Shown piece after piece: positions 44,745-52,072 of a stretch of DNA of 64,000 nt (positions within the stretch are counted from its first letter, which is position 1; each line of letters starts with the position of its first letter). This DNA comes from Prevotella vespertina. Lineage in GTDB: Bacteria > Bacteroidota > Bacteroidia > Bacteroidales > Bacteroidaceae. A program made the translations under genes and the position numbers. The stretch is taken from positions 124,001 through 188,000 of the forward strand of contig NZ_VVIQ01000002.1 in the NCBI RefSeq assembly GCF_009728485.1. Direction: 5' to 3'. A model generated the notes under the pieces. The model was not told where the DNA came from and searched no databases. It saw nothing but the letters and a program-made list of their open reading frames with translations.

Positions 44745-45161
44745 TTACTCATTTATGATTTGATACAAAACTTTGTTGTTAATCACGTGCTCAGAAGTAG
44801 CTTCGCTTTCCATCACCCTCTGACCACATTCAAAATTCGGATCTGTAAGCGATAATCTAAAGTCCTTTCCTCGCACATTATCGAAAAGGTCGAATGACAT
44901 CTTGCATAACTTTCTTAATCGAGCCGAATTTTCCTCACTCTGACCATCAATATAATCGTCAACAACATAGATATTCACGTTTACATAAGCTATTTGCTTT
45001 TGCTTTGTGCTATTAGCAAGTACAGATAGAATAATATCCTCAGAACGTGAGTTCTTAGGGCGTACAGATGTTTTCTTCAAAGTTCCACTCACTTCTCTTT
45101 GAAGCGAAGACTCTTTGATAATCTTCCATACATCATCCTTGATATCTATATCTGACTTCAT
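44745..45161 (-). CDS. Tail completion/terminator-like protein
   Basis: A 138-residue protein between the gp10-like protein and the tail tube, a typical place for the tail terminator. It overlaps its upstream neighbour by 4 bp. No motif decides its function. Confidence 0.6.
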   Translation of the reverse strand: MKSDIDIKDDVWKIIKESSLQREVSGTLKKTSVRPKNSRSEDIILSVLANSTKQKQIAYVNVNIYVVDDYIDGQSEENSARLRKLCKMSFDLFDNVRGKDFRLSLTDPNFECGQRVMESEATSEHVINNKVLYQIINE

Positions 45162-45640
45162 AATGATAATTTTTCTATGTTAGCGAGAGCGGACTTCTTT
45201 GCCCTTTCAAGGCGAGCATCAATAACATCTTTTGCCCACAGCTCTGTTGATGCCAATACGTCCTTACTTTCTAAAGATTCTACGTATTCCGCATAATTCA
45301 TTCCTGCAACAACAACTAAAGCATAAACCTTAGAATATTCGCTTGCAAGATTATTTATCATCTTCCGACCTTCAGATGAACCATCAGATCCTCCCATTAC
45401 AGTTTGAAATGACGACTGAATCTTTTTCAATCCATAAGCGTAGACAGCAAAGCCTATTGACGAACGGAGGTTACCTGTATGGTCTATCCAACTTTCCTTG
45501 CTTGACCTATCTCTGATTTTAGCAACACACTCTACACCCAATTTAGCAAGAGCATTTGACACTTCATTTCTTATAATGGAAAAAGCAGACATCAAGAACC
45601 TCTCTAATGCCTCTGGGGGCGTAGTCATTTTTATTGCCAT
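45158..45640 (-). CDS. HK97 gp10-like head-tail connector protein
   Basis: The 160-residue protein has the gp10-like pattern: an N-terminal amphipathic helix, DHTGNLRSSIGFAVY, and a C-terminal helix with many lysines. Such proteins sit in the neck or on the head-tail joint. It overlaps the next gene by 4 bp. Confidence 0.75.
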   Translation of the reverse strand: MAIKMTTPPEALERFLMSAFSIIRNEVSNALAKLGVECVAKIRDRSSKESWIDHTGNLRSSIGFAVYAYGLKKIQSSFQTVMGGSDGSSEGRKMINNLASEYSKVYALVVVAGMNYAEYVESLESKDVLASTELWAKDVIDARLERAKKSALANIEKLSL

Positions 45641-45641
45641 A

Positions 45642-45980
45642 TCAAATCCAAATCTTACACTGGTGCTGGTAACGATGAAAACCTAAAACCTTAAAGACTT
45701 TCCCTTCTCCTTTGCCATAGAATTGCAATTTGATTATATCTCCATATTGAAACTCTTGACAATCTCTTGGGAGGTTATAAATGGTATACAAGTAAGCCTG
45801 TACACTTCCGTCTGGTATAGGGATAGTATTAGCCCTTCCGGCAGGAACAATATCGCACTTATAGCTTTCTGTGGACCAATTTGTTTCACCTTGAACATAA
45901 TCACCCGTCTCTGGGTCTTCATGTCCACGTACCACAATTTGATACGTTAATCTATGTGCGGAAAAATCAATTACAGACAT
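45642..45980 (-). CDS. Head closure/connector-like protein
   Basis: From ATG 45980 the protein has 112 residues (MSVIDFSAHRLTY); upstream codons to 46013 overlap the preceding gene and are unlikely to be used. It is beta-rich, with PRDCQEFQYGDIIKLQFYG. Neck function is inferred from position between the gp6-like and gp10-like genes. Confidence 0.62.
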   Translation of the reverse strand: MSVIDFSAHRLTYQIVVRGHEDPETGDYVQGETNWSTESYKCDIVPAGRANTIPIPDGSVQAYLYTIYNLPRDCQEFQYGDIIKLQFYGKGEGKVFKVLGFHRYQHQCKIWI

Positions 45981-45981
45981 A

Positions 45982-46308
45982 CTACTCACCAAATGTAACC
46001 ATAGGCTGACCAAGTGAAACTACAGGCTCGCCTATATCCTTGTAAAGTGAATTAATGCGGACTAATAGCCGTTTCTTATCTTCCTCTGTAAGGGTTCCAA
46101 CACTCTTGTCCGATTCAGAATAAGTTACGGCTTGCAGGAGAGAGTAAAGACAATCAGCAAGCGCACCTTTCCATGCAGCTGTTTTTGAGACTTCAAAAGT
46201 GTAGTCATCATCACATTGAAGCTGGCGCTCAATCAGCTTATTTTCAATGAAGCCTAAAGGGACTGGATAATGAACTTCATCTTGGAGCGCTTGTAAAATT
46301 GTCTTCAT
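45982..46308 (-). CDS. DUF6706-like head-tail connector protein
   Basis: The 108-residue protein begins MKTILQALQDEVHYPVPLGF and has ALADCLYSLLQAVTYSESD, features I associate with DUF6706, a Bacteroidales phage family placed after the capsid gene. It probably is the gp6-type connector. Confidence 0.65.
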   Translation of the reverse strand: MKTILQALQDEVHYPVPLGFIENKLIERQLQCDDDYTFEVSKTAAWKGALADCLYSLLQAVTYSESDKSVGTLTEEDKKRLLVRINSLYKDIGEPVVSLGQPMVTFGE

Positions 46309-46310
46309 AA

Positions 46311-47627
46311 TTAAACTTGAGCAGTTACGTTAGCAAATAAAGTTGCCTCTTGTTCGTTACTCAGAGAATTGATAGCCGCGATAACAGTGTCATCAGAAGC
46401 GTTCTTTGCCACCTTGACATCGAGAGCCTTCAACTGAGCAATAAGGTCAGCCTTCTTATACTTCTTGCCATTTACGGTAGTAAAGGTGTCTGCTGTGTCA
46501 AGCTTCTCTTTCTCGGTATCTACGCTTGCAGATTTTTCCTCAGCGCAATCAATGACATAAATCTGCTCTACGTCTTCAATTACTGGGAGGACAAGCGACT
46601 GACCATTTGTGAACTCCTGCAGAGGGTCTGTCTTAGAGTACTTAGAAATTAACTTGTACTGGTCTACGGTAGCATACTTGACGCCTTCAACTGGGTTTGT
46701 TGACTCTGCAAGTGTACCCCATACAAGTGAACCTACTACGTCTGAGCAAAGGAATACCAAACGATCTACATTCCATGGTTTCTTGCTCTTCTGCAGACCA
46801 TTCTTCTCGAACAAGATTGAGCGGTCTACAACCTTTAGTGTAACATCAAACTCGTCCTCAAACGCTTCCTTGAACTTCTTAACAGAAGGAACATTTAAGG
46901 TGGTTTCGTCAGTGTAAACCTTGCCATCAGCATCAGCAACAAGTTCACGTGCCCAACGCTCCTTGCGAATTTCATTCAGCTTAGACTTGGCAAGCATGAG
47001 AGTGGTAATCGTATTGCCATCAGTGTCAGCCTTACTCTTGACATTCTCAATATCCTCATAACTTACCTTGCCCTTAGTGATAGTACCGAATGTGTTTTCG
47101 TCAAGATAACCGAAGTTTACACGTAAGCCAGTGCCTACGTTATCCTCATCCTCGACAAGCAACACACCCTCTGAAAGAGCTGTAAGGAAGTTTGCCTCAT
47201 TCTTCTCATCGATACCGATAGAACAAGCCTCACCATCATTGAGCAACTTCGTCAAAATACGCTGCTTCTCAGCATTCTTTGCTTCATCTGTAGAAGCTGT
47301 GGTAAAGCGTGCCTTCATGATGTTGATTGCGTTAATATCAGACTCAATAAGAATCTTTTTCATACCAACCTTTGGTAATTTACCATTAGAAGACGCAATA
47401 GCTCCACGTTTCTTGACAGGGAGAGGGGAATCCATTGCAACCATATCAGCAGCAACGTAAGATGTTTTTGCAGATGTACCCTCCCACTTCTGATCAGAGC
47501 TGTACACTGGAGCCAACATCTCCTTGTGGAGATACGAACGCTTTGCAGGAGCCTCCTTTTCCTTAATGTAAAGGTTCAATTTTGGCCAGATAGAAGCTAT
47601 AAATTGTAAAAAAAGTGATTCTTTCAT
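46311..47627 (-). CDS. Major capsid protein
   Basis: The 438-residue protein follows the scaffold and decoration genes and has the alternating alpha/beta composition of HK97-fold capsid proteins of the E family (WARELVADADGKVYTDETTL; NPVEGVKYATVDQY). The last 60 residues form a separate small helix-extension-helix (HeH/SAP-like) module (KKADLIAQLKALDVKV, about 395-425) that may bind DNA or stay on the outside. Assigned by position and size. Confidence 0.78.
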   Translation of the reverse strand: MKESLFLQFIASIWPKLNLYIKEKEAPAKRSYLHKEMLAPVYSSDQKWEGTSAKTSYVAADMVAMDSPLPVKKRGAIASSNGKLPKVGMKKILIESDINAINIMKARFTTASTDEAKNAEKQRILTKLLNDGEACSIGIDEKNEANFLTALSEGVLLVEDEDNVGTGLRVNFGYLDENTFGTITKGKVSYEDIENVKSKADTDGNTITTLMLAKSKLNEIRKERWARELVADADGKVYTDETTLNVPSVKKFKEAFEDEFDVTLKVVDRSILFEKNGLQKSKKPWNVDRLVFLCSDVVGSLVWGTLAESTNPVEGVKYATVDQYKLISKYSKTDPLQEFTNGQSLVLPVIEDVEQIYVIDCAEEKSASVDTEKEKLDTADTFTTVNGKKYKKADLIAQLKALDVKVAKNASDDTVIAAINSLSNEQEATLFANVTAQV

Positions 47628-47642
47628 ACTTTAACCTCCTTG

Positions 47643-48050
47643 TTAATCGTGTTCAAAAATAAGGTTTGGAAGAGCTGTTTTTACAGCTGTTCTCATCTCT
47701 GTAGTTAACGGATAAGGCATAGCCTTGTCATTAACACGGCCGTTATCCATAATAGCGACCATCGGTTCACTCGCCATCTTAGAGCAAACAACAACACCTA
47801 CATACTCATGACTTGCTGGAAGAGCCTTATAGGCTTTGTCAGCAACAGGCATAGGCTTGTAAGTGTAATTACCGTCCTCGTCGAGTGTACGAATAACAAG
47901 ATGACCTGCCTTAATAACGTCATCCTTGAAGTCAGTCATGTCAAGAGTTGCACCACCTGCGATACCTCCGATGTACTGACGGATAACAACAGAATCTACA
48001 CCAGACATTACTTTTGTAGTTCCATTTACCAAATTAGCTTTTGCACCCAT
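47643..48050 (-). CDS. Head decoration-like protein
   Basis: The 135-residue beta-rich protein lies between scaffold and capsid genes, as capsid decoration or stabilising proteins do. Nothing else in it is diagnostic. Confidence 0.6.
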   Translation of the reverse strand: MGAKANLVNGTTKVMSGVDSVVIRQYIGGIAGGATLDMTDFKDDVIKAGHLVIRTLDEDGNYTYKPMPVADKAYKALPASHEYVGVVVCSKMASEPMVAIMDNGRVNDKAMPYPLTTEMRTAVKTALPNLIFEHD

Positions 48051-48083
48051 TTGTACTAAAAATTTTGATTTTACTTGTGATGA

Positions 48084-48836
48084 CTAAAGTTTAGCCAGCG
48101 CCTTAACTTCATCATCGGACATAACTTCTTCGTCGTTCTTCTTTCTACGACTTTCAGAAGCACCGCCTGTAACGCCAGGAGCACCTAACTTTTCAAGTCC
48201 ACGATTTAAGCGTTCTTGATTCTCTGCTTCAAGGTCTGATTCAACCTCTTCGAAGAAATCCTCAAACTCATCATCGTCTTTGAACGACATACGACCAAAG
48301 GCTTTGAGCGTTCTTTCACCAAACTTGCCTGTGTCTTTCAGTAGTTTCTCGAGCTTAGCCTTACGGCTGTCGGCGGTCTTACCGCTCTTCAATGCTGAAA
48401 TTTCCGACTGCATACCATCGAGTTTATCCATCAATGGTTTTAGAGCCTTGGCAAGTGGAGTGTCGTCACCGTCTTCGTCCTCAACCTTACCATTCTTCTT
48501 AGAAGTCTGACTCTTACGATTCTTACGTGTTGCTGGTTCCACATCGTCCTCGTCGTCATCATCATCTCCGTCATTGGTAGAGTGAGCATTTTTGTACGCT
48601 TGGACACGGCTGTCAGATATCGTCTGTGAGAACTGGAGGAAAGGCAGGGCGGCATCAATGGCATCGTCTACTGCTTCCTGAATCTCATCATCCGTAGCAT
48701 CTTCCTTAATTTCGGAGTCAAGTTTGTCGGCAATCTTAGCAGCAACACCCTTCAACTCTCTGCGACTGAACCCAAGTGCCTTAATGTCCTTACTTGTTCT
48801 CAGTGCATCCAACACTTTCTTAAAATGTTTCTTCAT
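48084..48836 (-). CDS. Capsid scaffold-like protein
   Basis: From ATG 48836 the protein has 250 residues. It is highly charged, with an acidic central stretch (DGDDDDDEDDVEPA) and coiled-coil (KPLMDKLDGMQSEISALKS), the usual make-up of a scaffold. An upstream start to 48902 would run through the leader hairpin, so I reject it. The capsid operon follows. Confidence 0.78.
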   Translation of the reverse strand: MKKHFKKVLDALRTSKDIKALGFSRRELKGVAAKIADKLDSEIKEDATDDEIQEAVDDAIDAALPFLQFSQTISDSRVQAYKNAHSTNDGDDDDDEDDVEPATRKNRKSQTSKKNGKVEDEDGDDTPLAKALKPLMDKLDGMQSEISALKSGKTADSRKAKLEKLLKDTGKFGERTLKAFGRMSFKDDDEFEDFFEEVESDLEAENQERLNRGLEKLGAPGVTGGASESRRKKNDEEVMSDDEVKALAKL

Positions 48837-48854
48837 TGCTTGTTTATTTATAAA

Positions 48855-48894
48855 TAAAAAAATGGCCTGCAATGCGAGTGAACGCAAGCAGACC
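48855..48894 (-). terminator. Attenuator-like terminator before the scaffold gene
   Basis: A stem with ggtctgc/gcaggcc base and inner ttgcg/cgca pairs (48864-48894) is followed on the minus strand by a run of Ts. It lies between the promoter at 48975 and the scaffold ATG. Confidence 0.65.
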
Positions 48895-48968
48895 ATAGTC
48901 ATTAGAACTAAACCATTGAGAGCACTGAAGTTACGACCAGTTCTGTTGCGTGCATCTTCACACGCTTT
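48855..48968 (-). ncRNA. Candidate structured leader or small phage RNA
   Basis: The transcript from the 48975 promoter would begin near 48968 and fold into three hairpins before the scaffold: gcgtgt/gcacgc near its 5' end, agaact/agttct, then the attenuator. It has no open frame of note. It may control late transcription or be released as a short RNA of about 110 nt. Confidence 0.5.
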
Positions 48969-48974
48969 CGTCTA

Positions 48975-49007
48975 CAAAGATAAACTTTTTTATTTGAAAT
49001 TCAAATA
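48975..49007 (-). promoter_or_regulatory. Phage promoter A with TATTTG-N5-CAAATA operator
   Basis: TATCTTTG (48975-48982) with TTTG 19 bp upstream (49002-49005). A perfect 17-bp palindrome (48991-49007, TATTTGAA-A-TTCAAATA) covers the -33 box. It drives the structured leader and capsid operon. Confidence 0.75.
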
Positions 49008-49036
49008 ATTTTTCAATAAAATTTATCCTATAGACG

Positions 49037-49074
49037 TAAAAAATGCGGTGGATATATAAATATCATCACCGCAT
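49037..49074 (-). terminator. Terminator of the methyltransferase gene
   Basis: An 8-bp GC-rich stem (atgcggtg/caccgcat) with an extended AT-rich loop and a strong T run on the minus strand. Confidence 0.8.
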
Positions 49075-49124
49075 CAAAATCGTTATTCTGAAAATCTATA
49101 CCTTAAACGTATATTTTGAAAGTA

Positions 49125-50558
49125 TTACTTACCTTTTCTACTTTTCTTTGGTAACACCCATCCTCTCTGTGAGGCAACGACTTGATTAAAGCGCATCCAT
49201 ACATTTTCGTCAAGGAATTCAAAATGCATTGTACCCTTTTTAAAGGCTTTAATACGAAAGAAAGACCATTCGTACCATTCTCCGTAGCGTATACCTTTAT
49301 CATATATAAAGTTTCGCAAGCTATGTTTCTCGTCATAAGTAACACCATTTACGTAACATAAGGCTTTGACAACGTCATTTATTTTAACCTCATTCCCAGA
49401 ATATCTTAATCTAACATATGTATTATAATAGCGACTATCGTAACTGGTCATATATGGAACAATGAACTTTCTATTAACCATATAGTTGGCATTGGTCTTC
49501 CATTTCTCACCAGCAGTAGAATTATCTGCCGAGAAAGAGCATATCATATCAAAAGCTTCCTCAAGAGCCTTATTCATTCTCTGCCCTGTTGTTTGAATGA
49601 CCATATTAAGCACCTGATATATGTTGTGCATAGTAAAAGGAACGTTCGACTGCTTTTCAATAAACTTGTTTATTTGGTTACGCAATTCTTGTGTTGCATA
49701 CTTCTCCATATTTAGTTTATTGAAAATTATCCTCCAATAGTATTTTTGAAGTTGCTTTTTATATTGATGACGAGTTATGTCAACACACTTACTATTCGCA
49801 TCAACCGTTGCAAATCTGATAGGCATGTAATCAAATCTATCGTCAGAGAATTTAGCTATTTCATTTATTTTGTTTGCAGCAGCTAAAGTTTCGTCAAACA
49901 GTTTTACAGCAGATGTGTATCTGTTTACCATATCACGTACCACGTTATACTGAACAAGCCCTTCCGTCTTGTTACCTTCAAGTATATCTTCTTCATTAGA
50001 GAACATATACCCCGCAAACTCATCATCCCCTTCTGCTTCTTTATAAAGCTTAATAAGTGAAACTTGCACATCTGTTCTTCGTTCAGATGCCACAAATACA
50101 GCACCAAGATTTTCTGAACACCCATATAAAGCAATTAGCTCACGCAATTCTTGTCTTTCGCTTGAATATGAGTTTTCCAAGTTTGATGTATTACATAAAG
50201 CTATAATTGTACAGCCAGCAGGAGCAATATCAAACGCATGCTTAATATGCTTCACTCCATTGCTAAAGGGAGGGTTCATGACAATATAATCAATATGGCT
50301 TACCTGTTCTGCTGTAACAGAGAGGAAGTCTTCGGCTAAAAGATTACATTCTCCAACCAATAGCTTTTGCAAGTATTTTTCTTTCTCGCAAGCAATAACT
50401 TCACCTGCACCATTTGATTTTAACCACCTGACAATATTACCGCTACCGGCTGACGGTTCTAATATCGTCTTTCCTAAAATATCCTCACCGAGCATCATTG
50501 TGTTTATGACATCTTCTGGCGTAGGATAAAAATATACATTTTCTGTGAATAAATTCAT
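49125..50558 (-). CDS. Adenine-specific DNA methyltransferase-like protein with DUF4942-like C-terminus
   Basis: The N-terminal half of this 477-residue protein is a class I methyltransferase: SAM-binding EPSAGSG at 34-40 and the N6-adenine catalytic motif NPPF at 95-98. The C-terminal half resembles DUF4942 (FDYMPIRFATVDANSK; HFEFLDENVWMRFNQ). It may methylate phage DNA against restriction. No restriction enzyme is nearby. It is the second gene of the operon from promoter B. Confidence 0.85.
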   Translation of the reverse strand: MNLFTENVYFYPTPEDVINTMMLGEDILGKTILEPSAGSGNIVRWLKSNGAGEVIACEKEKYLQKLLVGECNLLAEDFLSVTAEQVSHIDYIVMNPPFSNGVKHIKHAFDIAPAGCTIIALCNTSNLENSYSSERQELRELIALYGCSENLGAVFVASERRTDVQVSLIKLYKEAEGDDEFAGYMFSNEEDILEGNKTEGLVQYNVVRDMVNRYTSAVKLFDETLAAANKINEIAKFSDDRFDYMPIRFATVDANSKCVDITRHQYKKQLQKYYWRIIFNKLNMEKYATQELRNQINKFIEKQSNVPFTMHNIYQVLNMVIQTTGQRMNKALEEAFDMICSFSADNSTAGEKWKTNANYMVNRKFIVPYMTSYDSRYYNTYVRLRYSGNEVKINDVVKALCYVNGVTYDEKHSLRNFIYDKGIRYGEWYEWSFFRIKAFKKGTMHFEFLDENVWMRFNQVVASQRGWVLPKKSRKGK

Positions 50559-50573
50559 TGCTCTTTATATTTT

Positions 50574-50597
50574 CTGGCAGGTGAAATTCCTGCCAGT
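50574..50597 (-). other. GGCAGG-type hairpin in the leader of the methyltransferase gene
   Basis: An inverted repeat ctggcagg/cctgccag lies just before the ribosome-binding region. A similar hairpin at 57850-57872 precedes another gene with the same aaagagcaATG start context, suggesting a shared leader control. Confidence 0.5.
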
Positions 50598-50609
50598 TAT
50601 GTTATATTA

Positions 50610-50972
50610 CTAAATCATGTAGTCTGAAACAAACATTGTAAGGAAAGAATTACCACCTTTAAGTGTCAACTTTGAACTGTCCCAGTTAGGAAAATTATCG
50701 ATAAATTCATACAAATACTCCTCCTGCATTTTGATTTCTGAATCATCAAGTTTTTCCATTTCGCAATCATTAGGAGCGTTGTTGAAAGCTTCCTCATAAT
50801 CTTCCTCTTCATCATCGAAAGGAACGCAGTAGTTTGGAGTAAGTTTCACCGCTAATCTCATAAGGTCTTGGAATTCCGACCCAGTGATATCTTCTTTCAT
50901 ATAATCTTCAAACCCTTTTGAAAGAAAATCCTTAATGAACTTAACTCGCTCTAAAAATTCTGACTTTTTCAT
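50610..50972 (-). CDS. Acidic hypothetical phage protein
   Basis: A 120-residue soluble protein with very acidic segments (DDEEEDYEEAFNNAPND). I do not recognise it. It is the first gene behind promoter B, whose region is nearly identical to the one before 58233. The start context (AAAGAGCA-ATG) is shared with three other genes here. Confidence 0.68.
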   Translation of the reverse strand: MKKSEFLERVKFIKDFLSKGFEDYMKEDITGSEFQDLMRLAVKLTPNYCVPFDDEEEDYEEAFNNAPNDCEMEKLDDSEIKMQEEYLYEFIDNFPNWDSSKLTLKGGNSFLTMFVSDYMI

Positions 50973-51087
50973 TGCTCTTTTGTTTTAATTGTTATTATTA
51001 TTTTGATGATGTAAAGGTAGTCATTTTATTTGAATTTACCAAATATAACTATCTAAAAATCAAGTAGTTACATAATATTCAACTTTT
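50972..51087 (-). repeat. Duplicated promoter region, copy 1
   Basis: About 115 bp from the start codon upstream are nearly identical to 58231-58350, including -7 box, operator and a further upstream block (actatctaaaaatca). The genes behind the two copies are unrelated. Confidence 0.85.
51012..51045 (-). promoter_or_regulatory. Phage promoter B with TATTTG-N7-CAAATA operator
   Basis: TACCTTTA (51012-51019; last base differs from consensus) with TTTG 20 bp upstream (51040-51043). TATTTG and CAAATA half sites (51027-51045) overlap the -33 box with a 7-bp centre. Confidence 0.65.
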
Positions 51088-51236
51088 AAAATATTGTATT
51101 TTCATATCTTAGTATTGTGCTTTTTTGTGTGATAATTCTGAAAAAAGAAAAGTGGAGTGACTAAGTTTTTCAACATCTTTATACTTAAGTTTTGGCTTTA
51201 TTTTTATATTATCTTGCTAAATTTAAATAAGTTTAT

Positions 51237-51244
51237 TATATTTG
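51237..51244 (+). promoter_or_regulatory. Promoter of the second secreted accessory gene
   Basis: TATATTTG on the plus strand with TTG 20 bp upstream. Confidence 0.6.
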
Positions 51245-51274
51245 CATTGTTAATCAAATGCAAACAATAAAACG

Positions 51275-51796
51275 ATGAAAAAGAAACTATTATTCTTACT
51301 TTTTTTGTGTGTTTCTACATTAACTTTTGGACAATCTGTCTTGGGTATTCCATTCGGTAGTTCATACGAGGAAACTAAACAGCTTTTACTTAACAGAAAT
51401 GTAGGAGAAGATATGTGGGAGCAAGACGGAACAATCATTGTAGTTAAGGGTTATATCGGGCTTATCCCGTTTAATGTCGGCTACTTTTATTTTCAGTATG
51501 ACCATGATAAATCTTATTTATATTCTGCATGCTTCTCTGACCTTGAATTAACAGCTAACCAAGCAAAAGCAAAGAGAGAGATTTTTGCGGACATTATAAA
51601 AGAAAAATATTATGACAGCATAAATGAGGACGTAGACGAAACAGGTTTTAAACGATACGATTTTGGGGTGAACCCTCTTGACAAAAATAAGTCACTGGGT
51701 AAAATATTTATATATCACAACAAAAAATCCAATAAATATGATACTGTGCTATATTATGGTCCTATTTATTATGTAGGAAAGAATGCAGATTTTTAA
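51275..51796 (+). CDS. Secreted hypothetical protein (moron)
   Basis: The 173-residue protein has a signal peptide (MKKKLLFLLFLCVSTLTFG) and is otherwise soluble. It is transcribed against the late operon from its own promoter and is followed by a hairpin, so it is probably expressed in the lysogen. Nothing in it reveals a function; it is not clearly related to the other secreted gene at 37202. Confidence 0.75.
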   Translation: MKKKLLFLLFLCVSTLTFGQSVLGIPFGSSYEETKQLLLNRNVGEDMWEQDGTIIVVKGYIGLIPFNVGYFYFQYDHDKSYLYSACFSDLELTANQAKAKREIFADIIKEKYYDSINEDVDETGFKRYDFGVNPLDKNKSLGKIFIYHNKKSNKYDTVLYYGPIYYVGKNADF

Positions 51797-51822
51797 ACTA
51801 CTTTTTGCGTCCATAAGAATAA

Positions 51823-51843
51823 GGGCGGGATTAACCGCCTTTT
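51823..51843 (+). terminator. Terminator between convergent genes
   Basis: A 5-bp GC stem (ggcgg/ccgcc) with a 6-nt loop and four Ts on the plus strand. Confidence 0.55.
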
Positions 51844-52057
51844 ACTTCTTAAATAGTTTCCTCCAAAAATCCTTATACTTCATGGCTTGTTGAGATGTAA
51901 TTCCGTAAGCATCGCACCACTTTTTCATTGTAACATCATCGCAATCAAATCCTGCAACACTCCACATAGAGCCTGCTTTAAGCTTCACCTCAGCTTCTTT
52001 ACTTATAGTAAATTCAGAGTGCATTTTTGAAGTCAATTCTTCTTTTAACTTTTTCAT
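51842..52057 (-). CDS. Small hypothetical phage protein
   Basis: A 71-residue lysine-rich protein at the end of the portal operon, 15 bp after the head morphogenesis gene. No recognised motif; the C-terminus (MKYKDFWRKLFKK) is basic and amphipathic. Confidence 0.6.
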   Translation of the reverse strand: MKKLKEELTSKMHSEFTISKEAEVKLKAGSMWSVAGFDCDDVTMKKWCDAYGITSQQAMKYKDFWRKLFKK

Positions 52058-52072
52058 ACTACAAATATAGCA

